Made by a program: the position numbers and the translations under genes
Notes under the pieces: generated by a model
Seen by the model: the letters and a program-made list of their open reading frames with translations, nothing else
Databases searched by the model: none
What the model was told of the DNA's origin: nothing
Part shown: piece after piece, positions 10,816 to 22,021 of the stretch
Numbering within the stretch: the first letter of the stretch is position 1
Layout of the letters: each line of letters opens with the position of its first letter
Assembly: GCA_948146395.1 (NCBI GenBank)
Contig: OX411549.1
Location: forward strand, 35,486,693 to 35,550,692
Length of the DNA stretch: 64,000 bases
Reading direction: 5' to 3'
From: Fragum whitleyi
Taxonomy: Eukaryota; Mollusca; Bivalvia; Cardiida; Cardiidae

Positions 10816-11367
10816 ATGTTCGAACACCAACTCCAATCTCTGGAGCAAAGAGTTAATTCCCTAGAAGAGGAAAAAACAAGCATTCAACATAGTGTGGAGG
10901 TAAAAGTAATGGAAACTATATCTGACAAAATCAAAGATAAAGCGGACACGAGATATAAGGAATTAGAAGACCGTAAAAGAAGGAAACTCAATAAAGTTGT
11001 TTTTAATCTGGTGGAGGGTTCATATCAGCAGGGACTCAAAAACAAAGAATATGATGAAGAAAATGTCAAAGGTATAGCTGAAGCAATCGGCGTCCCAGAA
11101 CTGATAATAGAAACCAGTTATAGACTAGGTAAAAAACGACAAGGAGGTAATAGAGTCCTGAAAGTAGTCCTATCTAACAGAAAACAGAAAAAAAACCTGC
11201 TTAAAAATTCTAAGAATATACAGAAGCATGTGAATCAAAAATTCAAAGATGTGGTTTTTGCAAAGGACCTTACACCAACGCAAAGAGTAGAGAGAAAAGA
11301 ACGCAAAGAAAAAAAGACAACACGGGTAGCCAAAATAAAGTACAAATGGCCAGGAGCGGACAGTTAG
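10816..11367 (+). pseudogene. LINE ORF1 coiled-coil / nucleic-acid-binding segment
   Basis: 183 codons. Residues 1-55 are a heptad-rich coiled coil (LQSLEQRVNSLEEE). Residues 56-130 resemble the RRM-like region of CR1/L2 ORF1 proteins (RRKLNKVVFNLVEG, then SYRLGKKRQGGNRVLKVVLS). The C-terminus is strongly basic (RKERKEKK). It overlaps the start of the next frame by 22 bases. Likely role when active: packaging of element RNA. Confidence 0.72.
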
Positions 11368-12724
11368 ATCTAAATGATGAATATATGAGTATTATACACA
11401 ACCCCTTTGAGAATAGTACCATAATAAACAGTCCGACGTTGATAGAAAATGAAGAACAATTTCATAAGGACATCAAAGATCAAAAATCAAATAATAGAAT
11501 ACTGAAGAATGGGTCTACTGACATGAACATCACAAGACCAGGGGGAATTCCAGTGAATCCAACTGGATTCAATGTAGCCCAACATGAAAACATCAGACTT
11601 GTAAATAGTATGTGTTTTAGCCCGCAACAGGGTCAGTATAGCATTAATACCAATAACAACATAAAGATTCTTTACAATAATGCAGATATATTAAGCAAGA
11701 ATAAATTAGAAGAACTACAAACCATTACAGATAATGAAAACTATGACATCATAGCAATAACAGAACTATTTCCCAAACATTCCCTTATACCAGTGGTTCC
11801 ACAAATTCATTATATGATCAACAATTACAATGTATTCATAAATAGCGAATATGGGCGAAGTATTTCAGTTTTTGTATGTAAACAAATAAAAGCTTCTCAG
11901 ATCTACAACAATAGATTAAAATATAGAGATGCAATTTGGATCAACATTAATCTGAAGAAACAATGTAATTCAATCTTTGGATGCATATACACATCTCCTA
12001 ACAATAGTGAAGAGGAAAATATACAAATGATAAGCAATATCAAAGAGTCAATTGGTATGAAACATAAACAATATGTACTGACTGGAGACTTCAATTATAA
12101 AGATATAAACTGGGAGACATACAGCTCAATGAAGAGTTCGAATCATCATGAAAGTAAATTCCTAGAAACTAAGATCTATACCTCACACAACTTACGGAAA
12201 ATCCAACCAGACATAGAATAAACATTGCATCTAGCTTGCTTGACTTAGTTTTGTGTGAAGATGAAGAATCAATAGATAATATTACCCATAAGGCAGGTCT
12301 TGGAAAAAGTGATCACGATATCATAACTTTTACACTTATAACAGAAAAATCAAAGAAATCAACTAATACTCCAATATATGACTACAACAAAGCCAAATTC
12401 ACTCAAAGTCAGGAAGAACTAACCAAACAGAACACTACATTTATATTATCAGAAAATGCTGATGTGCAAACGGTCAGGGATATTGTTTATGATAACATTT
12501 CCAAAATTAAAGATAAATCTATACCAAAAAATGACGTTAAAACAGACCATGAGAGCAACAAAATCAACAAAGCTATAAATAATGCAGCTATCAAATGTAT
12601 AAATAAGAAACATTTAATGTGGAAGAAATATTCTCAAAAAAAAAAAAGAAATCAGCTTCACGTACGAAAACTACAAACAAGCCAGAAACAAGGCAAATGC
12701 CGAAGTCAAATCATCAAAATATAA
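11346..12724 (+). pseudogene. LINE ORF2 endonuclease region, split by frameshift
   Basis: A frame from 11346 to 12221 has an unconserved leader, then the AP-endonuclease-like domain: ILYNNADILSKNK, IIAITELFPKH, GRSISVFV, CIYTSPNN and LTGDFNYKDINWE. A shift around 12170-12235 moves to the frame ending at 12724, which holds LLDLVLCE and the KSDHDIITF motif with the catalytic His of the fold. It is a single endonuclease broken by at least one indel. Confidence 0.82.
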
Positions 12725-14500
12725 CAAAGAAAAAAGATAGCAGAAAGTATCAAATCCAACCCAACAGCTTTCTGGAAATATGTAAGCAGCAAAACGAAGA
12801 CTAATCCTGGAGAAACCACTCTGGAAATGAATGGTGAAACAGTCAATGATGAAGATGAAATAGCAGAACATTTTAACTCCCACTTCTGTTCAGTATTCAC
12901 ACAAGAAAGCTTACCTGCTCCAAACCCCGACTATAACATTTAAACAGAACTTGAAGATATAGAAATTACAGAGGAAATAGTTTTAAAAGCAATTAGAGAA
13001 CTAGATGTAAATAAAGCCCAAAGACCAGATGAAATTCACCCTTAAGCTAATTTGCGAATGAGCAAACCAGTTCAGCCCTATTCTAACCAAAATATTCAAA
13101 AAATCAAGAAAGGAAAAATCCCCAACTAATGGAAATGTGCAAACGTAACACCTATCTACAAAGCCGGGAAAAAAGACAGTGTAGAGAATTACATGCCAAT
13201 CAGTGTCACATCAATTATATGTAGAATTATAGAAAAATAGTTAGAAACTATATCGTGGATTTCCTAGAAACAAAAAGATTAATTTCGGAACACCAACACG
13301 GGTTCAGAAAAGGACTATCATGTACAACACAATTACTAGAATGCATGGACGAATGGACGGATGCCCTTGACAATAATAAAAGTATAGATATAATTTACCT
13401 TGACTTCAAAGCAGCGTTCGATAAAGTACTACATGTAAGACTTCTAAAAAAAGATTAAATCGATGGGTATCAAAAACAAATGTTTATAAGTGGCTGGAAG
13501 ATTTCCTTACGAACAGACAGCAAAGGGTCACTATGAATGGTCATTCATCAACCTGGCAAAGAGTAACAAGTGGAGTTCAACAAGGCAGTATATTGGGACC
13601 CATCCTATTCCTAATCTTTATTAATGACTTACCAAACAACTTGAAATGCTGTACCCGAATGTTTTCAGATGACACAAAAGTATACTCACAAATTACACAT
13701 CCAGAAGATGAGGTCAACCTACAAGATGACATAATGAAGGTGTGTAACTGGGCAGCCAAGTGGCAAATGTCCTTCAATCCAAAAAATGTAAAATAATGCA
13801 TATAGGTAAAGGTCCATCTAGTGAATACTACATGAAAAACAATAATGGCAAAATTCACTTAATAGAAAACGTACATGAAGAAAAAGACATTTTTGATAAA
13901 GATTTAAAATTTGATAAGCATATAAAAGGTAAAGTTTAACTGACAAATAGAAATTTAGGAATTTAGGAATTATTTATAAAAAATACTTTTCTAGACAAAA
14001 CAATGTTCTTAAGCTTGTATAAAGCACTAGTAAGACCTCACCTAGAATATGCTTCAAGCATCTGGAATCCGCATTTGAAATACAAGAAAAAAATCACAGA
14101 GAATGTACAAAGGCGAGCCACTAGGATGATAAAAACCTAGCGAATCATAAGCTAACATATAATGAAAAATTGTTAAAATTAGGAATCCCCAGTTTAGAAT
14201 TTAGAAGAGACAGAGCAGACCTAATACAAGTGTACAGAATACTGAACAAAACTGACAGAATGAAAGATAACTTCCTAGTTAGAAGCACTGCCCCAACAAG
14301 GGGACATAGTAAAAAACTCCAGAAAAAAAATGGTTAGGCTAGAATGTAGAAAAAAAAGCTTTACACATAGAATAGTTAACACATGGAATTCATTGCCAGT
14401 GTTAGTAACTGAGGCACCAAAGCTGAATTCTTTCAAAAGTAGACTTAATAAACATCGGTCATATGCAAACAAATTTGACCCTTATTGCTATAAAAATTAG
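12725..14500 (+). pseudogene. LINE ORF2 reverse transcriptase and C-terminal region, decayed
   Basis: Fragments in changing frames: a pre-RT block (FWKYVSSKTK, EIAEHFNSHFCSVFT, about 12770-12900), then 13255-13458 with HQHGFRKGLSCTTQLLE and IYLDFKAAFDKV, and 13533-13796 with SGVQQGSILGPILF and a FSDD catalytic box where FADD is usual. C-terminal pieces follow (13980-14500), including a VNTWNSLPV-like block and a terminal TAG at 14498-14500. Several stops and frameshifts occur, so it is non-functional. Confidence 0.85.
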
Positions 14501-14523
14501 ATTTAGTCAAAACTGACCCTGAA

Positions 14524-14609
14524 AACTAGAATAAGAATCTGTTACTTGCACTTGTAACATATCAATAACTAGAATAAGAATCTGTTACATGCACTTGTAA
14601 CATATCAAT
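14524..14609 (+). repeat. 43-bp tandem duplication in the LINE 3' tail
   Basis: Two copies of a 43-bp unit beginning AACTAGAATAAGAATCTGTT differ at one base. They lie just after the ORF2 stop, in the 3' UTR, where CR1/L2-type elements often carry short direct repeats. Confidence 0.85.
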
Positions 14610-14984
14610 ATTTTATTTTTTATTTGTTTTGTAACTTAAAGAAGAAAAAAATGGAGAAAAAAGAGAGAAAAAAATACCTTTTGTAATTTTTGAAACAAAT
14701 ATTCATTAGTATCATATGTTGTACTGTATATACAATAACCAAGTTTAAAAAAAAAATAAATAAACTTAATCAAAAGCTAAGAAAACAAAAAAAGGAACTC
14801 ATTACTTATAAAGTATGAAAAATATGATAAGTGATATGCAAAGTCGCGACTAAAATAAAGAAGACCAAGGATAATTCGAGGATTTCAAGAAGATTGGATA
14901 GACAAAGCAGAAATATTAGGGAATACGATTTCAAAAGGGCCATATAAAAGTGTTCAACTTATATAACCTTTTGGTTATATCTGG

Positions 14985-15235
14985 GCCTCGGGAACTAAAT
15001 ATGAACTATATATGAACTATATACTTTTTTCCTTGTGTATGTGGGATTCATATAGACTGGTCCCACTGTCGACTATCATAAAAGCTTCATACATGAGTCG
15101 ACAGCAGAACCAGTCTAGGATTCATATGGGCAGAAAGTGGACAAAATAGCTTATCGGCCCCATATAGGTCCCTTACTGAAAAAATTCCCTTAAATGACAC
15201 ATGAAGGGCCCATAAAACCTAAAACTTGCGAAGTT
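14985..15235 (+). repeat. Dispersed repeat, GGGCCCATA family
   Basis: It shares 'ccttgtgtatgtgggattcatat', 'gggcagaaagtgg', 'ccccatataggtcccttactgaaaa' and 'gaagggcccataaaacctaaaacttgc' with 18885-19500. An internal inverted pair, GACTGGTCCCACTGTCGAC / GTCGACAGCAGAACCAGTC (15055-15114), is present. Confidence 0.65.
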
Positions 15236-16500
15236 TGTCAGTGCCAGTCTTTTTTCATACTTTATTTGTGTATTCGTTCACCGGTGTTATACTGTGTGAG
15301 GAAAATCCTGTAGGATCTTAACAGATTCGAAATAAAGCAGTACCCCTTGAGATTCAATTTAGTATCTCTAAAAACTTCTCTCCACAAAATCACTGTTTAC
15401 CGAATTCCTCATCAAGTGAAGATAATAAAAATTACCCTTTAAAAACACAAAATGAACTTGCACTGTTTCAACGAGTGAATTGATGACCGGCGTAAGCTTG
15501 TCGAGAGTTTAGAGCAAAAACAAAGTTTATGTCTGTACACTGTATAGAAAGATAATATGTTTTTGATCTAAGCCCTCGCTACTGCAACTTGTAGTAATTT
15601 GCCGGAAATACGTGTTTATTTAGATCGTGAACTCCTGAACTTCTACACACGTGATAACCTACTACGATTTTTTCTGCCTTCTTATGAATGAAATCTGTAC
15701 TCATGAGTTACGAAAGGTCAAGTTAACAAACGAATGGAATGCTCCCATATTCAGTCCAAATTCTCACTATAAAAACACGCACCATTTGACCGTGACCTAC
15801 CTTGATATCAAGTAAAATTTAACCCATTACCAAACAAGTTATGTTCTCAACTACCAAATTAACACCTCTTGCCTAAATCCCTTTTATATCTTAAACCTTG
15901 TTGTTGCTTTCTTGTGTAATGTAAATATCTTCGGTTACGTTTTTTTTTATAAAATCACATTCCTCAAATCCCATTTTTTTTGTTACCAACAAGGACGGAA
16001 AACAGGGGATATAGCCATCTCGGTACGATTTACTGTTAATATATGGATGTCGTTATTGCTTTGAATTAAAAAGAAAATAAAAGAAAAGAAAAACAATTAT
16101 CCCAACACAATAGATCTAATTTCAAATTTAAACATCGAATGGCTCGGACTGAAACGTCGCAACTATAGAATACTTTACCTGCAGCTGCGATGTTTAAGTC
16201 CCCAACGGCATTTTTTGCCCCCCCCTTGTTTTACACTGATAACAAACAATTTTTCTTCAAAGTACTTGACATAGTAACTACAACTGTAAAATAGCGCTTA
16301 TAACCCTCGAATGAGTCTAAAATCCAATCAAACATCTTTTTGTTTTACCAGAAGTACTTACAATATTACAAAAAAAACCCGAAATTTAGATTGTGAATCA
16401 ATCGCCTGTAGACTGGAGCAAATAAACATGGAATCGTGGTATTATTAAAAAAAAAACAATTCGATTTGTGTAGGTAGGTATTTTGTACAGCTAATAAATT
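15236..16500. other. AT-rich stretch, no gene seen
   Basis: There are no long frames, no splice-bounded homology and no clear repeat structure except homopolymer runs (for example C-run at 16217-16224). Confidence 0.45.
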
Positions 16501-16508
16501 GTCCAAAT

Positions 16509-17812
16509 GGGTTCAAGTCAAAACGGCCCAAAGTCCAAACGGCCCAGAGTCAAAACGGTCCGCATTTCGGTCAAAACGGCCCGTAATTTGGTCAAAACGG
16601 CCCAAAGCAGATTTTTCATTCGGTCAAAACGGCCCAAATAGAAATTTTGTCCCAAATAACTCTTTGAAATTATATAGCAAACTTGCTTTTTTGTTATAAC
16701 ATCTAAGATTAATCTCAACGATTACGCGAATGCTAGTTTTCATCCTGACTTAGCACTTTTTTCTTCTTCGGATTTTTAATATAAATTCTCGAAAACTGAA
16801 AGGAAAGGGTTCTTGTAAATCGAATTTTTCGACTGTTGTAACTTATTTGCTAAGTTCTACATACATGTAAAAGTTTTTTATTTTGTTACAATTTATTATA
16901 ATCATTACTAATCTTATTGTTCATAACTATCGCAGAAAAGACGTCTAGTAAAATATAAATTCCCCCTGAAAAAAGATTCACGTAAAATTGTTTTATGAAG
17001 AGAAATCAAATGTTGGTAAATTTCAAAATCTTACAAACTTTTTCTTTTGAAGTTTGCCAATTCTATATCACGAACCTCTATAGTTAACAGTGTGGGTTTT
17101 TTTTTTTTTTAGCTTTGGGGAACGGGTTGGAAACAGGGCATATTGGGGAAAATGTGTAATTTCTGAAAAATTGGGATACTTATTTTTATTGTTTTGGGTA
17201 GACCTTAAGTTCCTTGTATATTTTAGTGCCAGAATAAAGTTTTGTTTCTCCCTCAGTCCTTTAAACGTAAACTGAACTACGTCATACCATGTCTTATTTG
17301 AAATATCAACTTTATATAAGAAAGATCATCGGCTTTGTAAATTGGGCTTTTTTCTCGATTTGGGGAAAATTGCCCTTTTTAGCATTTGGAACAGGTCCCT
17401 CTAGGTTTAATCGTGTTGATGTATATTAAACATTTAAATCGCGATTAAAGTTATTTTCGGGATTGAATTGGGTGCTTAAAATGTGTGCTCGCATGGGACT
17501 GTATTTTCCCAACTTATCCAAAGCGGCATTTCATAAATAAAGCTGTTTAATCAGTTTTGCCTATTTGATGCCACACATTTTTAAACGAAATAGGCCTGCA
17601 TAAGTTTTTAACATCATGTAAAGCTTTTTTTCCAATCTATAGTAATAATTTATTTGACATCGACAAAGATAAAAAAAAAAGCAAAAATAAAGCAAATTAA
17701 ATATTTTGGCCGTTTTGACCGATTGTCAAATCTGATTTGGGCCGTTTTGACCATATTACGGGCCGTTTTGACTATGGGCCGTTTTGACTTTGGGCCGTTT
17801 TGACTGTAAACC
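16509..17812. mobile_element. DNA transposon with long, motif-repeated TIRs and an 8-bp TSD
   Basis: The 1304-bp element is bracketed by an exact 8-bp duplication GTCCAAAT (16501-16508 and 17813-17820). Both ends start with GG and carry arms of roughly 120 bp. Each arm is built from repeated TCAAAACGGCCC motifs: six at the left, five inverted at the right. The middle (about 16660-17690) is AT-rich and has no transposase. Long TIRs plus an 8-bp duplication fit Mutator-like elements best; Merlin-like is an alternative. Predicted peptides inside the arms (for example 16499-16699) are artefacts. Confidence 0.88.
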
Positions 17813-17820
17813 GTCCAAAT

Positions 17821-18884
17821 ATAGTCGTTTTTACATTCTATTGGTCCTATCAAACGGCGGATAATCGTAAACCTAAGAGGGTAGAAGATAGCAGCTATGT
17901 TCCGGTGTGAGAAATACAGCGTTTTGGTTGAAGAGGAAACAGTGGTTTTTTAATTCGGAGGATGGGGAACCCCATTCAGGTCGTTCCAGAGCCATAGCGG
18001 ATGACGTTTAATAGTCAAAATGCAGAAAGACTGCCTTTTAATCTGGTAAAAAAGGAATCATTAGTCTAGACACTATAGTTGCATGTTTTCTTTTTTCTAT
18101 CGCTCTCTGTACCTTTGTCTATCTGTCAGTCTCTGTCTGTCACTCTACCTTTCTTTCCATCTCATTATCTTTCTTTGAATTTACAGTTCGGCCAGAATTG
18201 CTGAAATTTTGTCGAGACACTTTCCCGTGATTATTTTTTACATTTTAATATTTTTTCTCAACGAATTCAATATATCACACTAGAATGCCAACAGATTCGT
18301 TCACCATCAGTGCTTTGATTTTATTATTACTTTATGTTCTATACTAAATGAAAGTTTTACCAGACAATTCCAACCAAAAAATATATCTGCACGTCATTGT
18401 ACTTCTGGTATTTACCCAACATAAATTGTTAAAAGCTGTTTTATGTTTCAAATGTTTTTAGCTTTGAAGCTCTGAAATTGTTAAAATTTTAACTTAGGGT
18501 TGTGCTGTCACTGGTGTATTTCTATAATACAGATAGAACTTGGGACTGTGCAGAAATCTGTATAGTATGTTTATTAGCTATAAAAAGGATTAAGATGAAA
18601 GAATAACAATACAGAATGCCCCGAAGGCGTGAAAAGATTAAATTCTATATGCTATACCTCCATCTACATTCAATTCCTTCTTCATATAGCCAGATGTAAA
18701 TGTCTTAAATAGTACATGAAGATTTTTACAATGAGCCCAGCATCATCCACCATTATTATTGTTCGAGCACTTAAATGTTTTTGTAATAGAATTATGACGA
18801 ATAATGAAATCCTGAAGATATCACAAGGTTACATCTGAAAGGTGAGGGAATTATTTTTATTTTCATTTTTTTAATTTTTTTTTT
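17821..18884. other. Gene-free stretch with pyrimidine-rich low complexity
   Basis: A CT-rich segment (about 18095-18180) and AT-rich sequence. No coding or repeat boundary is recognised. Confidence 0.45.
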
Positions 18885-19690
18885 TATGGTCCCAGCAAGT
18901 ATGAAAGTTTGGGGCCCAAATAGGCAGAATCTGGGCAAAATGGTGATATGGGGCCCATTTGGGTCCCGTATGTAAAACAATTGCCCATGTAGGGCCCACA
19001 TAGGACCTATATGACTTTTTTCCTTGTGTATATGGGATTGATATGGTCAGATTGTGGGCAAAATATCCTTTGGGCCCCATATGTGTCCCTTACTGAAAAG
19101 ATTACCCATAAAGGACCCATGAAGGGCCTATAAAACCTTAAACTTGCTTGCTTGTTGAGAAACTAGAATTTTCTTGTTTAAAGCATTATTTGTTTTCCTA
19201 TTCTCTAAAACAATTACTGATTATAAATTACAATTAAAAGTAATAATAATTTCAATCGCACTAAAAATGGACAATCCCTGCATTCAAGGTGAAAATGTTT
19301 TTGACACTTTTGAGAAACCGTGCCTTTTTTTGCATGTGCCCCCTTTTTGCATATGACTTTTTTTCTTGTGTATATGGGATTGATATGGGCAGATTGTTGG
19401 CAAAATATCCTTTGGGCCCCATATGTGTCCCTTACTGTAAAAGATTACCCATAAAGGACCCATGAAGGGCCCATAAAACCTAAAACTTGCTTGCTTGTTG
19501 TGAAACTAGAATTTTCTTGTTAAAAGCATTATTTGTTTTCCTATTCTATAAAACAATTACTGATTATAAAATTACAATTAAGAGTAATAATGATATCAAT
19601 CGCACTAAAAAGGGACAATCCCTGCATTCAAGGTGTAAATGTTTTCGACACTTTTGCGAAACCGAGCCCCTTTTTGCACGTTGACTCACC
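18885..19690 (+). repeat. GGGCCCATA-family repeat with a 342-bp tandem duplication
   Basis: The unit at 19011-19352 is repeated at 19353 to about 19690 with high identity. Both start at 'atgacttttttccttgtgtatatgggattgatatgg' and run through 'cctgcattcaaggtg' to 'gagaaaccg'/'gcgaaaccg' and 'cccctttttgca'. The preceding 18885-19010 belongs to the family also seen at 4866 and 14985. The short ORFs in each copy are homologous shadows of the repeat, not genes. Confidence 0.8.
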
Positions 19691-20837
19691 TATAACGCGA
19701 CGTAATTTTTTCAATTTTCGTTTTTATTTGTTTTTTTTTTTTTTTTTTAATAGGGTTTTACGTCACTTTCAACATGGTGTCAGGTCAAAAAAGGCCCAGT
19801 GAGTGTCCTTTCATATTATTATCTCTACATTGATCGCCGTTTAACACGATAACTTGGACACGATAATTGCAACTTATTGCATCTGTTTTTGTTCTTTTGA
19901 AGCGCGATTTCCGAAAGAACCCTCGGATATTTCCGTAAAACTCCCGAGTTTCCCGTTTAGGGAAAAAAGCGTCCTTGCCGGCCGGAACTGACTGGAATTT
20001 TCCATTTATGAACGAAAAAGATTCCACAAGTTTAACATCTAATATGAAATTAATCTCAAATGTCTAAGATGTCTAGCCTAAACGATTCATCAAGTAAGAA
20101 TAAAAAGAAACATTTATGAATTCAGTGGCCTTAAATTAGATTTCGGTCGGTTCTTCGGCCTCTGGTCAACTCAACCCAGTGGCCTGGAACCTCACTGTTT
20201 CGATCTACTTAGCATTAAGAGTTATTTGCGATGATAATAATCAATCATGCTGAAATTCATAAACTATTTTCGAATCTTATCATGCTTTAACTTTCTACAA
20301 AGCACAAAGTGGTTGTCGTGGAGCGAACATCACCCAGCACATATCGAGAGTCGATTTCTAAGTCAGTCTTTACCCAATCTGAATGCACAATCAGGGCCTT
20401 CTCTGGACTGAAGAAAAGGCAATTGACCTGCTTTTATTGGAGGCATGAATGTTCAGGGGTTGAAAATTCCGCTCGGCCGTTCGCATTTGCAAGTAGAAAT
20501 TGCTGGAGGGCGAGTAGAATTTTGGGTGAGCTGGTCCGACGGGGCGAGTACAAATCTAGGCTTTCAATCATGCAAGGAAAAGCTCATCTTTAAACAAATG
20601 ACCATTACAATGTATCATCGTTGTTGCAGTATATATTTCCCAATTTTCAACGGCTTCTAAACTACAGATTGTTGTTGTTTTTTTAAATAAATGTTCCGAC
20701 AATGAGAGTTGTAAACTGGATGAGCGGAAATAAAATCAGTTATCCTTCTAAAGACTATCTGTTAGATTTTTATATCGACTATTTATGCGACTATTAGTCT
20801 TGTGACCTGTGTTTTCCACCCCTTAAGAAATAAAACA
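19691..20837. other. Gene-free stretch upstream of a promoter-like cluster
   Basis: Higher GC than its surroundings in 20300-20560, where two overlapping frames (20309-20593, 20445-20660) span a good GTGAGC donor at about 20525. No protein similarity is recognised and the longer frame lacks an ATG. A T-run lies at 19731-19748. Confidence 0.4.
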
Positions 20838-21120
20838 TTGCGCATGCGCAATCATAATGTATATTATCAAACTTTTTAGTAAAATTCGAAATGTTATATC
20901 AACAGTCAAATACAAACTCAAAGATCGTCTTTGATAAATAGAAAGAGAAGCTTTCTGCACCAGAATAACCTTGGTAGCTGTTCTAAACCAATCAATTGAT
21001 TTTCTTGTCATTTCGACCCTTCTGATTGGTCAGGTGAATTATGGGTCCAGAGTTAATTTTACAAAGCAGCCGAGGTTGGATAGGGGGCGTGAATGTTTAG
21101 GCCCTGAGCATGCGCAGGTG
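20838..21120. promoter_or_regulatory. Candidate CpG-type promoter: NRF1 and NF-Y sites
   Basis: A perfect palindromic NRF1 core TGCGCATGCGCA lies at 20839-20850, with a second half-type site GAGCATGCGCAGG at about 21106-21118. Between them are two NF-Y boxes in opposite orientation (CCAAT 20988-20992, ATTGG 21025-21029) and a GGGGGCGTG KLF/SP-type box at 21082-21090. This combination is typical of metazoan housekeeping and bidirectional promoters. It lies 3.1 kb upstream of the first visible OGT exon and between the two oppositely oriented TPR1 exons. Assignment to OGT is inference. Confidence 0.5.
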
Positions 21121-22021
21121 ACATTTTCTATTTCTTCCTGTCTAGTTCGGGTGTCAAAAAGAAAGTAATCATCTGTTTTTGTTTTGTTAATATGTTATAA
21201 TTTAAAGTCTGTTATATTCATCATTATTTCTATGGTAACTATTTAAAAAAAAGATTAGAAAAAAAATCTGTATTTTTGAATATTTCACTATCAGAAACGC
21301 AGTTTGAAAAAATTAAACCAGTTATAGAACAGTCAGATGATCAATAAGCGTATGAATTTGGTAATTTTTAAAGGGTCAAAACGACAAGAAGGGTCGAATT
21401 GACAAGACACAGGCATAAATGAGACTATCATGTAAACACGCGGGAAAATTGTGTTGCTTTGAAAACACAGTTGACCTCCCCAGTACAGGTGTTCAGCGGT
21501 CCTTTTGAAGTCGGGCCATTCTCCGAGAAATTTATACAGTGACATCATATTGAAGATTGGTTTCAAAATAAATCTTATGATTTTCTCACATCTTTACCAC
21601 TCGGATATTTTGATAAGGATTATAATTTTTTATTTGTAGTAAGTAATTTTCGGTAGTACATTTGTAAATTGTTTCGAAACAGTGTAATTAAGCTAATTTC
21701 AGTAATGTACACTTATTGCGTTCAAACATATATGTACCCTATCAAAAGCCTTCAAAGTCTTTGAGAAAGATGGTAGAAGATTTTCTTTTAGTAAATTATT
21801 ATAAAACAACAAAAAAACAAAATAAAAAATAAAAAACACACACACAAAAAAGGGGGAACGGGTCGCATTTCAATGATCATGAATCGTAATTTCAAAAAGC
21901 CGAGTGGGATGACATTGGTTGTTGTTTAAAAGGGCGGCTAACACTTGGACAACGAAAGAAAAATATATCTATAGCAAAGAAGTTATTCCAGGTCAAAACT
22001 TGTTTATTTGAATTTATTATT
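21121..22021. other. Gene-free stretch, possible 5' UTR/intron of OGT
   Basis: AT-rich. A 77-codon minus-strand frame (21566-21333) has no recognised motif. It would be transcribed if the preceding cluster is the OGT promoter. Confidence 0.35.

Larger units (their letters stand above)
9480..14770 (+). mobile_element. CR1-like LINE, near full length but degenerate
   Basis: In order: SGNH-esterase-like segment, PHD-type zinc finger, coiled-coil/RRM-like ORF1 segment, endonuclease, reverse transcriptase, and a C-terminal segment ending at 14500. A tail with a 43-bp tandem duplication and AT-rich sequence follows. Esterase plus PHD modules are a documented feature of CR1-like non-LTR elements (work of Kapitonov and Jurka). 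Several stops and frameshifts mean it is dead. The exact 5' edge is uncertain. Confidence 0.87.

Noticed and set aside
12671..12900. Minus-strand ORFs opposite the LINE ORF2
   Set aside because: Antisense shadows of the retrotransposon coding sequence.
20309..20660. Overlapping frames ending at a good GTGAGC donor, as the missing first OGT exon
   Set aside because: The frame with the right phase for joining to 24184 has no ATG, and the frame with an ATG (20445) has the wrong phase. No similarity to known OGT N-termini.
21333..21566. 77-codon minus-strand ORF as a gene
   Set aside because: No recognisable motif, no splice context and no conservation evidence; within chance for AT-rich DNA.
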